In this document: positions 8,349-18,200 of the stretch, in pieces
Layout of the letters: each line of letters starts with the position of its first letter
Numbering within the stretch: the first letter of the stretch is position 1
Source of the DNA: Anaerorudis cellulosivorans
Lineage (GTDB): Bacteria > Bacteroidota > Bacteroidia > Bacteroidales > Dysgonomonadaceae
Length of the DNA: 44,460 bases
Reading direction: 5' to 3'
NCBI RefSeq assembly: GCF_025943985.1
Contig: NZ_JAPCWE010000001.1
Span: forward strand, 204,694 to 249,153
Made by a program: the position numbers and the translations under genes
The notes under the pieces: generated by a model
What the model was told of the DNA's origin: nothing
Seen by the model: the letters and a program-made list of their open reading frames with translations, nothing else
The model's database searches: none

Positions 8349-10103
8349 CTATTTCACAACAGGATGAATACTCCATTTTTCTTTAAAAGCAGGCCCATTA
8401 TCTTCATTCTTGTTTGCCGAGTTACCTTTAAGATTCGGATTGGCATTCAGTGTTCCTTGATATATGGGAAAATATTCATGTCCCTTGTAATAATGTTGGA
8501 AAGATGAAGCGGTAGCCGTTTCAGCCGTGAGCTCTTCGGTTGAAGCTTTTCCGTCGAGCTTATAATAACCGTGTTCAACCAACTGATTCAGCCGATTCGC
8601 ATCGTAGAAGAATCCCCAACGAATCAGGTCGATCCCGCGTCCGTTTTCGCAACCGAATTCTTTCGGTCGTTCCACATTTGCTATTTGTTCGAAAAGATGA
8701 TCAGCAGTCGGGAAGTCTTCGAGTTTCAGATCTTCAAGTCCGGCACGACGGCGAACTTCATTTATGTAATTAATCGCCGTTTGCGTCGGCCCATTGATTT
8801 CGTTTTCGCATTCTGCCGCACGCAGCAACACATCGCTATACCGCATCAACCGCAAGTTGATTCCACAATGCAATCCGTTGGTAATCGAGCTGTAGAGATT
8901 GGTTCGTGCATTGGTAAACTTGGCTATCGATATACCGCCTTGTGCGGTATTCGACACGGGCGTTGCCGTAATGTTTTTCTGATAAATGATGTTGCAACGC
9001 GGATCCCCGTCAGGATATGCCGCCGTTTTCAACCCCGTATAGGAACTATATTCACTTTCGTACGTAACCAGTGTCCAGTATAAACGCGGATCGAGACGAC
9101 CATCCGTACATTTCTCTTTTTTGAATAAGTTGTACAGCCAAGGTGAGCCCGCCAAGTCGCCCCAACTACCCATTTCCTGAGAAGCGTAATTGCTTTCCAC
9201 AGCGTGACCCTGAGTTGCTTGAGAACTTATGTTTACCGGCGTCCATTCTTCATCGGTACCTCCTGTGCCATAATCCATAAACTGCACTTCAAAGAGGCTC
9301 TCTTTGTTATTTTCGTATGGCGAACCTTCCCTGAAATTGTCGCCATAGTCGTCCATAAGCTCATAATGTCCATACTCACCTTTGATGATATCTTTCAGTA
9401 CCACGTAAGCCTCTTCATATTTATGACGAAACATCAATACACGAGCCAGGTATCCGGCAGCCGCACCGCATGTGGCACGACCTTGAGCCCATTCGCCGCC
9501 TTTATCGCGCGAAGGCAACATCTGCATTGCTTTCGTGAGGTCGGCTTCTATTTGGTCAAACACCTCGTCTTGCGTATTGTTGGCTGCATACATGGTGTTG
9601 ATGTTTGAATAGGAAGCATAGTCGGTAATCAATGGAACAGTCTGGTAATAGGTAGCCAGGTGATAATATGCCAACGATCGGAGGAAAAGTGCCTGTCCGG
9701 CTATCTGATTATACGCCTCTTCCGACATATCCACCGCATCGACTTTCGACAATACGAAGTTTGTGCGGTTCACCACATGATACAAGTCGCGCCACGGCCA
9801 CAAGTCGCCGATTTCGATTGTACCCGGAGAATTGAGGTTGTCGTACTCCAAATACCACTGTTGAGACGAGTTCCAAACTTCATCGCCACGTACGGCATCC
9901 AACGTGTAGCCCACGCGGGCAAAAGTACCTTCGAGCCGTATTCGGTTATAGCAGGCAATGATAGCCTCCTGAAGTTCCGACTCCGAATCACCAAAATCGT
10001 ACGTTGTCTGATTGTTCGGGTTTACAACATTGAGTGCGTCGTTGCAGGCCGTCAAACCCGCGATAAGCACCAACATCGACAGCATTATATTTAACTTTTT
10101 CAT
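8349..10103 (-). CDS. SusD/RagB-family outer-membrane glycan-binding lipoprotein
   Basis: 584-residue SusD-like lid protein that caps the partner SusC transporter and captures oligosaccharides at the cell surface. The lipobox LTAC puts the acylated Cys at 20. The N-terminal region (SESELQEAIIACYNRIRLEG) and the following helical repeats are typical of RagB/SusD, as is the C-terminal pattern RYSDVLLRAAE, INEVRRRAGL and GRGIDLIRWGFFYDANRLNQLV. It starts 29 bases after the susC stop, the usual pair order. Ligand specificity is not readable from sequence; context says arabinan or arabino-oligosaccharides. Confidence 0.95.
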   Translation of the reverse strand: MKKLNIMLSMLVLIAGLTACNDALNVVNPNNQTTYDFGDSESELQEAIIACYNRIRLEGTFARVGYTLDAVRGDEVWNSSQQWYLEYDNLNSPGTIEIGDLWPWRDLYHVVNRTNFVLSKVDAVDMSEEAYNQIAGQALFLRSLAYYHLATYYQTVPLITDYASYSNINTMYAANNTQDEVFDQIEADLTKAMQMLPSRDKGGEWAQGRATCGAAAGYLARVLMFRHKYEEAYVVLKDIIKGEYGHYELMDDYGDNFREGSPYENNKESLFEVQFMDYGTGGTDEEWTPVNISSQATQGHAVESNYASQEMGSWGDLAGSPWLYNLFKKEKCTDGRLDPRLYWTLVTYESEYSSYTGLKTAAYPDGDPRCNIIYQKNITATPVSNTAQGGISIAKFTNARTNLYSSITNGLHCGINLRLMRYSDVLLRAAECENEINGPTQTAINYINEVRRRAGLEDLKLEDFPTADHLFEQIANVERPKEFGCENGRGIDLIRWGFFYDANRLNQLVEHGYYKLDGKASTEELTAETATASSFQHYYKGHEYFPIYQGTLNANPNLKGNSANKNEDNGPAFKEKWSIHPVVK

Positions 10104-10132
10104 AATGATACGCTTTTTTATAAATTAAATCT

Positions 10133-13100
10133 TCAAAATGACAGGTTTATTCCGAACATGATCGTTCGAGGCGTCGGATACGAACAATAGTTATAACCGG
10201 GAGTGAATGTACCTCCGGCAAAGTCCACGTTGTATCCTCTGTACTTCGTCAATGTGGCCAGATTTTGACCCGATACGTATAAACGAATGCCGTGTACAAA
10301 CCCGCCAAACCAACTGTCGGGGAGGTTGTAGCCCAATTCGACATTGGCAATTTTCAAATAGGTTGCGTTTTGCAGGAAACGTTGACTGAACATATCGTTG
10401 GTGATCGAACCTGTCGATTTGTAAGCCACGCGCGGCACATCGGTATTGGTGTTCTCCGGTGTCCAGGCGTTCAACAGATCCACGCTCTTGTTGAGCGCAC
10501 CATAGGAACTGTGCAAGGTAACATCCACGAAATCCACTACCTTGAAACCGCCGGCTCCAAATGTGGATATGCTCAAATCGAATCCTTTCCACTCCACACT
10601 TGCACTCAAACCGAAATGCACGTCGGGGATGCCGCTGCCAAGATAAGTTTGGTCTTCGTTGGTAATCTCCCCGTCGCTGTTAAGGTCGGCATAGGCCACA
10701 TCACCCGGTTTTGCCCCGGGCTGATTGATGTATAAGCCCTCGGCATTGACCCGGTTATCGATCTCTGCCTGTGACTGAAAAATACCTTCGGAAACGTAGC
10801 CGTAGAATGAACCCACTTCACGACCCACCTCTGTACGGCAATAACCATCGGTACGCGGTTCGCCCGAAACACCCAGCTTTGTCACCTTGTTCTTCAAGGT
10901 AGAAAAGTTGCCGGTAATGTCATATTTAACCGGATGTTGATGATTGCGATAGGTAAGCTGAAACTCGAGACCCGAGTTTACCATCGTTGCTGCGTTCATC
11001 GTTACGGTTTCGTTCGTCACACCTGCATTGGCCGGTACAGCCACACTGTAAAGAAGGTCATCGGATGTCGATTTATACCAATCGAACGTAAATTCCACCC
11101 TGTTGTTGAACATACCGAGGTCGAGACCCACATCGAGAGTTCTCTTCTTTTCCCATCGGATGGCCGTGTTTACGTAGTTGGATATCGAAGAACCGGTAAC
11201 CTTGTTATTCCCGAAACTGTAGGTGTAATTATTCCTTGCCATGATATCCATGTATTGGTATTCGCCTATGTTTTCATTGCCAAGTTCACCGTAGCTGGCA
11301 CGAATTTTAAACAGGTTGATCGTCGATTCGGGTACCGTGAAGAAGTTCTCGCGTTCGATACGCCAACCGGCCGATACCGAAGGAAACCAACCCCAGCGGT
11401 CATCCGGAGAAAGCCGGCTCGAACCATCGCGACGCACGGTTGCCGAGAAAAGATATTTCTCGTCGAAATTGTAGTTGAGACGACCAATATAGGAAGCCAA
11501 CACATGTTCGCTTTCGTAACTTCCTGCTGAAGTCTCTTCGGCGTTGCTCACCTGCAGGTAGTAGGGTTCGGGCAGATTAACGCCATCGCCGGTAAGCGTG
11601 TGGTAGAGTTCGCGCTCGAAAGTTTGACCAACCACCGCATTGATACTATGGCGACCCAGTTTGCCCTCGTAGTTTACATAGTTTTCTATCAGTGCATCGC
11701 TATAATTGCGGTAACCCTGCGACAGGCGTTCATTGCTCTTTGACAAATAGTTGGTTGTACTTTGTATAAATGCAGGAACGAATGTCAAGTCCTTTGCCGT
11801 GGTTTTGCTGTACGACAAGTTCAGGTTGTAATCGAACTTGTGATTGCTGCTCTCGCGGCCAACCATGGTCAGGAGGTCGACATTTGCAGAACCCGAAGCG
11901 ACAAAGCGATCGACAATTGTGTTTCTCTTCAGCAAACTATTGGTAAGCAAAACGTTCGTTACCCGCAAGTCGCCATGCACGTCGTCGTAATACGTACCGT
12001 ATCCGTAAGAGTCGTACGTATATTGCGAGGCCGCCGAAATTTTATCGTCGAGCACCCAGGTCGATTCGTCGTAAGCCTTAATGGTCGGGGGTAAAATCAA
12101 AGCCGAGGCCATTACCGGATATTGTGCACCATACAATCCCTGAACATACTCGTTGGCGTTACTGAGCGCCATATTGTCCTGATTGCTGTGGCTGTACACG
12201 ACGCTCGTTTTGAATTTGATAAACTTAACATCCATGGCATTATTGGCACGAGCCGTGTAACGTTCGAAGTTGGGACCCGCACCCTCCATTGTCCCTTTCT
12301 GGCTATAGTAGTCGAGCGCAATGTTGTAGGTATTGTTGGCACCACCGCCCGACATATTGATGTTGTGATTCTGACGAATACCGGTTTTGAACGCCTCGTC
12401 AAACCAATTTGTGTTGACTTTCGGCGTACCGTCGGCGTTATACAAATAATTGGGGCTTGTCGGATCGTATCCCGAAGGAACATTCATCCCACTGTTTTGG
12501 TAAGCCATCGTGATATACCGGCCATATTGTACGGCATCCATCACATCATATACACCGGAAGCCACTTGGTCTGCACCAAAGTAACCGCGGTAATCTATTC
12601 TCATGGGTTGGTTCTTCTTCCCCTGCTTGGTGGTGATGATAATCACACCGTTGGCAGCACGCGAACCGTAGATTGCGGCAGCAGAAGCATCCTTAAGTAC
12701 CTGCAGCGTCTCGATATCGTTTGGCGAGAAGTCGCGTATGGTTGTTCCCATCGGCACCCCATCTACGACATACAGCGGTGCGGTACTGCCGAACGAACCG
12801 ATACCGCGAATCCGCACGTTTGGGTCGGCTCCCGGTTGTCCGTCGGAGGTAATTTGAACACCGGGAACTTTTCCTTCGAGCATTGTCGATATGTTGGAGT
12901 GCGAAACTTTCTTCATCTCTTCGGTGTTGACTATGGCAACAGCCCCGGTGAGATCGACCTTGCGTTGTGTACCGTAACCGATCACCACCACCTGCTCGAG
13001 TTCTTTTATATCCGAAACCAGGGTGATGTTGCCGAGATCGGTTCTTCCACCCACATTTACTTCCGTACTTTTGTATCCCACATACGATACTGTCAGTGTA

Positions 13101-13342
13101 GCATCCGAAGGAACAACAATAGAAAAGTTACCGTCGATGTCGGTAACGACACCATGTGTGGTGCCTTTTTGTTGCACCGTCGCACCGGGAAGCGATTCAC
13201 CGTTCTCGTCGACGACTTTTCCCTTTACGGTAATTTCACCGGTTTGATTTATCGACATCGCATCGGCACTGCCGATCCCGTCTGCATAAGTTGCCATTGC
13301 TAACGTGAGCAATCCCGACAGAATTAAATAGAAATATTTCAT
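10133..13342 (-). CDS. SusC/RagA-family TonB-dependent outer-membrane transporter
   Basis: 1069-residue outer-membrane importer. A signal peptide is followed by a carboxypeptidase-regulatory-like beta-sandwich at about 37-112 (VKGKVVDENGESLPGATVQQ), then the TonB-box-like EQVVVIGYGTQ at about 116-126, a plug domain with YVVDGVPMGT and DIETLQVLKDASAAAIYGSRA, and a long beta-barrel ending in an aromatic residue (FGINLSF). These are the class marks of SusC rather than of siderophore receptors. It starts 25 bases after the SGBP stop and precedes susD, so the three are cotranscribed. Presumed cargo is arabino-oligosaccharides cut at the surface. Confidence 0.95.
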   Translation of the reverse strand: MKYFYLILSGLLTLAMATYADGIGSADAMSINQTGEITVKGKVVDENGESLPGATVQQKGTTHGVVTDIDGNFSIVVPSDATLTVSYVGYKSTEVNVGGRTDLGNITLVSDIKELEQVVVIGYGTQRKVDLTGAVAIVNTEEMKKVSHSNISTMLEGKVPGVQITSDGQPGADPNVRIRGIGSFGSTAPLYVVDGVPMGTTIRDFSPNDIETLQVLKDASAAAIYGSRAANGVIIITTKQGKKNQPMRIDYRGYFGADQVASGVYDVMDAVQYGRYITMAYQNSGMNVPSGYDPTSPNYLYNADGTPKVNTNWFDEAFKTGIRQNHNINMSGGGANNTYNIALDYYSQKGTMEGAGPNFERYTARANNAMDVKFIKFKTSVVYSHSNQDNMALSNANEYVQGLYGAQYPVMASALILPPTIKAYDESTWVLDDKISAASQYTYDSYGYGTYYDDVHGDLRVTNVLLTNSLLKRNTIVDRFVASGSANVDLLTMVGRESSNHKFDYNLNLSYSKTTAKDLTFVPAFIQSTTNYLSKSNERLSQGYRNYSDALIENYVNYEGKLGRHSINAVVGQTFERELYHTLTGDGVNLPEPYYLQVSNAEETSAGSYESEHVLASYIGRLNYNFDEKYLFSATVRRDGSSRLSPDDRWGWFPSVSAGWRIERENFFTVPESTINLFKIRASYGELGNENIGEYQYMDIMARNNYTYSFGNNKVTGSSISNYVNTAIRWEKKRTLDVGLDLGMFNNRVEFTFDWYKSTSDDLLYSVAVPANAGVTNETVTMNAATMVNSGLEFQLTYRNHQHPVKYDITGNFSTLKNKVTKLGVSGEPRTDGYCRTEVGREVGSFYGYVSEGIFQSQAEIDNRVNAEGLYINQPGAKPGDVAYADLNSDGEITNEDQTYLGSGIPDVHFGLSASVEWKGFDLSISTFGAGGFKVVDFVDVTLHSSYGALNKSVDLLNAWTPENTNTDVPRVAYKSTGSITNDMFSQRFLQNATYLKIANVELGYNLPDSWFGGFVHGIRLYVSGQNLATLTKYRGYNVDFAGGTFTPGYNYCSYPTPRTIMFGINLSF

Positions 13343-13367
13343 AGTTTACTTATTATTAGCTTTGTGA

Positions 13368-15062
13368 TTATTCAACAATAACAATGTAGGCCCCTTCTAT
13401 TACGAGTGCACAATTCAGGTCGGCACTGTCAACGGTAATACCCGCATACTTTTGGAAATGTTTTTCGCCGTTGGCATACGTAACATCGTAAAGCACATCG
13501 GCCGTGTTGTTCCCGTTGTTTGTAACGGTAAGAATGATCTTGGAGCCACTGATGTTTGAAGCGAAGGTATCCCAATTCCAGTCACTTGTGGCGGTGGCTG
13601 TACTATAACCGTCGCCCCATCCGAAATTATCCATACGGACCACGGCATATTCGGTTTTGTCGGCTTTCCGCAAAATGGTGGAAGGACTGTGATAGTTGGC
13701 AAGGTTGTCGGAATAGCAATACATTTTTATCGTCTTGCTACGACCCGACGGAACAGCATAGTCATCGGAGAATGCCGTCCACCATGCAGAAGAGAAGTCG
13801 GTAGCACCTACCTGACCTATACCCTTTACAAGAGTCACCGAAACGGTGGTCGTCACCGTGCCTGATGTACCCGTATAAGACACGGTCACTTCCTGAGCAC
13901 CTTCCACAGGTTGGATTTTGCCGAACTGAAGCTTATCGTTATCCATAACCGCCGTTGTACCGTCGGAATAGGTAGCCGTCACAACCATGCCTGCCGGATT
14001 GAACCGGATAGGATCGCTATTGTAGAAATAGTAGGTCGTTATGTACGGCAACGTCGTAACCTCCAGACTCACCACAGGATTTGTCACCTCCAGGGTATAG
14101 ACGGTCGATACAGCCTTGCAGTATGCTCCCTGTTTGGTTTTGTTGTAAGCCACAACCACCGTCTTTTTCCCGAGAGTTGTCATATCGGGAATAACATTGA
14201 AAGACAAATCCGAAAAATCGACTTCAGTGGAAGATCCGTCGGCAAAAGTAACCACAGCTTTCGCGTCGCCCCAGAAATCGTCGTTGCCGAATTCGACAAA
14301 CTCCGGAGCACCCTCGACCGTAATTGAAACCGGTTCGACATCTTCCACAACAGTCACTTTCGAAGGGATGAGATAAGCTTCCTTCATCTCGAAATGACTC
14401 CCGTCGCAAACCAAGAAAGCCACGATATCTTCCGTAGCAGAAACCGGTTGCTGATACGTCATCACCAGCTCTACCCCATTTGTACCCACCGCCGTAGCCG
14501 TTACAAACACATTGCCGGTCGGCGAATGATCAATTTCCAACGTAACATGAGCCCCTTGCATGGTAGTTCGAAAGTCGTTCCAGATATCACCATCCCCATC
14601 GATGTCGGGATAGTTATGGGAGATCATCTTGAGATCGAAATCATCGTTACCCCAGCCGTAGGCATCCGAGCGAAGAACAAAATATTCCGCATAGTCGGCG
14701 GCATCACGATCGGCAACATTGGCAACAACAAGATTCCAGTTGTTCCAGTTGTTGACACCGGTACCGTGGTTCACAAACTCCAAATGCAACAGTTTGTTTG
14801 AAGGAATAACGAAATAATCCGAAAAAGCCGTCCACCAGGCAGCACTGTTATCTTCCGCTCCAACTATCGTCGTAGCGATGTCGATATACGTAGTATCGCC
14901 GGTTGAATGCTTAGCCTTTTCGGCCGCAATCGAATCGATCCTGCTCTGCAGGTCAGCGGGCGCATCAATGGAATAACCCTCCAATTTTTCGCACCCGGCA
15001 AAGGCAATTACAGCCAACATTGCCGCGTACAAAGCGCACTTGATTAATTTAGTTGTCTTCAT
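13368..15062 (-). CDS. Surface glycan-binding lipoprotein with two homologous binding domains
   Basis: 564-residue lipoprotein (lipobox FAGC, Cys24) in the position of a surface glycan-binding protein. Domain 1 (about 70-235) and domain 2 (about 420-564) are clearly homologous: each has AWWTAFSD near its start, a downstream GWG (YGWGND at 135-140; FGWGDG in domain 2), a W-x-D/T-F motif, and an ending of the type EMKEAYLIP or VIEGAYIVI. Two Ig-like spacer domains (about 240-415) of the kind xYSDGTT separate them. Domain 1 also has an Asp/Gly-rich DIDGDGDIW loop at 153-161 that could bind calcium. The aromatic pairs suggest carbohydrate binding. It is first in the operon with susC, susD and GH43. 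The family is not one I can name securely. Confidence 0.8.
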   Translation of the reverse strand: MKTTKLIKCALYAAMLAVIAFAGCEKLEGYSIDAPADLQSRIDSIAAEKAKHSTGDTTYIDIATTIVGAEDNSAAWWTAFSDYFVIPSNKLLHLEFVNHGTGVNNWNNWNLVVANVADRDAADYAEYFVLRSDAYGWGNDDFDLKMISHNYPDIDGDGDIWNDFRTTMQGAHVTLEIDHSPTGNVFVTATAVGTNGVELVMTYQQPVSATEDIVAFLVCDGSHFEMKEAYLIPSKVTVVEDVEPVSITVEGAPEFVEFGNDDFWGDAKAVVTFADGSSTEVDFSDLSFNVIPDMTTLGKKTVVVAYNKTKQGAYCKAVSTVYTLEVTNPVVSLEVTTLPYITTYYFYNSDPIRFNPAGMVVTATYSDGTTAVMDNDKLQFGKIQPVEGAQEVTVSYTGTSGTVTTTVSVTLVKGIGQVGATDFSSAWWTAFSDDYAVPSGRSKTIKMYCYSDNLANYHSPSTILRKADKTEYAVVRMDNFGWGDGYSTATATSDWNWDTFASNISGSKIILTVTNNGNNTADVLYDVTYANGEKHFQKYAGITVDSADLNCALVIEGAYIVIVE

Positions 15063-15173
15063 AAAATTAAATTTGATTATTTATCACTTATTATCGAAAT
15101 TAAGGTGCATGCTATCATAATATGAATCTAACGTAACGTAACTTAACAAACAGCAAGACACTTTTATGAATGC

Positions 15174-15231
15174 AAAGATTCGAATAGTTTGGTTAACAAG
15201 GGTGGACAAAAGATTAAATAAAGTGGATAAA
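15174..15231 (-). promoter_or_regulatory. Candidate HTCS operator and promoter of the arabinan uptake operon
   Basis: GGTGGACAAA (15201-15210) and AGTGGATAAA (15222-15231) form an imperfect direct repeat (8 of 10 bases) exactly 21 bp apart, two helical turns, in the 202-bp gap upstream of the SGBP gene. AraC-type DNA-binding domains usually recognise such spaced direct repeats, and an HTCS with an AraC domain is encoded next door. Downstream on the minus strand, AATCTTTG (15174-15181 on plus as CAAAGATT) is one mismatch from the -7 word; no -33 TTTG is correctly spaced, as expected for an activator-dependent promoter. The implied leader is about 105 bases. Confidence 0.5.
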
Positions 15232-15264
15232 CGAACACAGGTTTATTTTTAACACAGCATACGC

Positions 15265-18200
15265 TTACTCTTCCATCAATTTACTCGGGGTAATGTTGAA
15301 CTGGCGGGTGAAACAGCGGGTGAAATATTTCGGATCGTTGAATCCGACTTCATAAGCAATATCGGATATGGTTTTGTTTTTGGTTCCCTTGTTGTGAAGA
15401 ATAAGATTGTAAGCCAAATTCAGCCGATAAACACGAATAAATTGTCCGGCAGACTTCCCGCTCAACGCATTGAGTTTCTTGTTCAACAACGATTTACTGA
15501 CGTTCATCGCCTCCACGAAATCACGCACATCGAACGCCGGATTCTGATAGTTCTGTTTCATGATTTCGAGCACATTTTCCATGAACTTTTTGTCTTTCGA
15601 TTCTTCGCTCAACTCAAGTACCGAAGTATCCATTTGACTGATCAGCTGTTGTTGATAACGATCTCTTGCCTTCAGTATATTCTGTATTCGGGCAAGCAGC
15701 ACTTCTTCGCTAAACGGTTTCACCAAATAGGAATCTACGCCCAACCGGTAACTTTCGGTTCGGGTACTTTCCGACGATTTGGCAGTTAGCATCAAAAACG
15801 GAATATGCGACAACTCGATATTCTCTTTTACCCGCTTCGACAAGGTCAAACCATCCATCACAGGCATCATCAGATCGCTGATAATAAAATCGATATTGTG
15901 TCTTTGCAAAATCGTCAAGGCCTCTTCCCCGTTAGCCGCTTCTATGGTGTTGTAATACGGATTCAAAATCGAACAAATGTATTTCCCCATGTCTATATTG
16001 TCTTCCACAATCAGAAAACAACGCTTATCCTTGTCCCATTCTTTGTAATTATTCCTGTCTTCGATATTCTCCTTATGCTCATTTGCATGTACGGAAACCG
16101 GCTCGGTCGAAACCCCTTCCGCCGCATTTGGATTTGTCCGATGCAACGGCAAGATCATTCGGAAAGTGCTCCCTCCGCTTTTGTTATTCTTTGCCCGGAT
16201 TTTTCCTCCAAGCATGTCAACGAGTTGCTTGCACAGATATAATCCGATTCCCGTTCCACTCTGTCCCTGAACCGTATAATGCGCATGATTTCGGCTCTGA
16301 TAGAAGCGCTTGAATATTTCGTCCAACTCTTCTTCGGGAATCCCCGTACCCGTATCTTTTACCGCCAGGTACAATCTTTCGGATTGCCCATTCGACCCAT
16401 CGCCGAGCGATTTGGCATACAGGGTTATCGTTCCACTGTTGGGGGTATATTTTATGGCATTCGACAGCAAATTGGTCAGTATTTTACGGAAAGCATCTTC
16501 ATCGAAGAAAAAATCCGGTTCCGGCAAATCGCAAACCATACGCAATTCAAGATCCCGTTCTTTCAGTTGAAAGGCAAACTGCTCGGAAAGCGAATTCAGA
16601 AAAACCATAAAATTGCCCTGCTGATAATTGATTTCCGTGCGTTGCGATTCGATTTTCCGGAAATCCATCAACTGATTGATAAGCGTGAGCAAATATTTCG
16701 AATTACGTTCGGCAAAATGCAACTGTTCAATCACATACGGATTGGTACTCAACCGCAGCGCACGTTCCACGGGACCGGCAATCAAGGTAATCGGCGTGCG
16801 GAATTCGTGAGTCAGATTGGTAAAAAAATCCAACCGTTCCTGATTCATTTTCTGCACTTTTCGCGACATATCCACAATCTGCTCTTTTTGGCGCAAAATT
16901 TCCTCTTTTTGCTGATTGAGCGCCACATTTTGCTGCGCCAATTCAAATTTTTGTCTTTTCAGTATTTCATTTTGGTTTTCAAGTTGTTGCGTGCGTTCGT
17001 CCACTATTTCCTCCAATCTTTTGTGCTGCTCTTCATACGAACGGATACGCCAAAAATACCACGACAAAATCAAAAAAAGAAGGAAAGCGACAATCAGCGA
17101 TTTAAACCAAAACGTCTTATAGAAATAGGGTTTGATGCGGATCTCGAACTGCGTTATTTCTCCGTAATCTTTCCGGTTTTTGGGCGTATATTTCACCTGA
17201 AAAACATATTTGCCGGGAGGCAGATTCATATAAGCCGCCGAATGCTCGTTTTTGGGCGCCTCTATCCAGTCTTCATCATAGCCCAACAGTCGGTAAGCAT
17301 ATACATAATGGTATGTCGAAAAGTAATTCAGGGCCGAAAAACCGATCCTGAACGATTTGTCTTTTTCGTGGATCACCATGCGATTGCTGATCGAAATATC
17401 GGCATCGATACATTTACCGGGAAAAACCGGCCGGTTATTTACCACCAAATTGGTCAACGTCACCGTATATTTTCGAACATCCGAAAATATGGATTTGGCA
17501 TCGATGCCGATCAGTCCGTCGACCGTACCGAAATACAAGGTACCGTCGTCGGTTTTGCAGTAGGCATTCCAATAAAACTGGCTGCTGCACAAACCGTCCT
17601 CCTTATACAAATTCGAAAATTGGCCGTTTTTCACATCAAAGAAAGAAAGGCCGTTATTCGTGCTGATCCACAAATTGCCGGAATCGTCTTCCAGGATACC
17701 CCGCACATTGTTGCTCGCCAACCCATCCGCCATCGTATAATTTCTGAACGTATCGTTCCCTTGCTTATCGGTCATGCGCCGGTACAAGCCGAACCGGTCG
17801 CTCCCCAGCCATAAAACGCCTTTGCTGTCCAAATAAATACAGGTAATTTTATCGATCAGTCGCGATTGCGGATTATCCGGTTTGTATTTGTAATGCGTAT
17901 ATGAAAAAAAATCCTTCCCTTCACGATTCAAATTCACCACATACACCCCCTCGTCGCAGCCGATCCACAACCGGTTGTTTCTGTCGATGGCCGATCCGAT
18001 GATGTTACTGATGGACGTTGACGACCGGTCGTTAAACGGAACCGTGAGCTTTTCCGTATTCAGGTCGTAGAAATACAATCCCTGATTGGTTCCCAGCCAC
18101 ATCCCCCGGTTAATTGTATCGTATTGCAGTGCACCTACGAAATCGATCAAAAAGCCCGGCTCACTTGCCGCATTCAGGTAGCGCGATGCCGGTTTCGCCG

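Noticed and set aside
16279-17814. 511-codon plus-strand open frame opposite the HTCS
   Set aside because: Antisense to a complete HTCS reading frame; basic, hydrophobic shadow protein without motifs.
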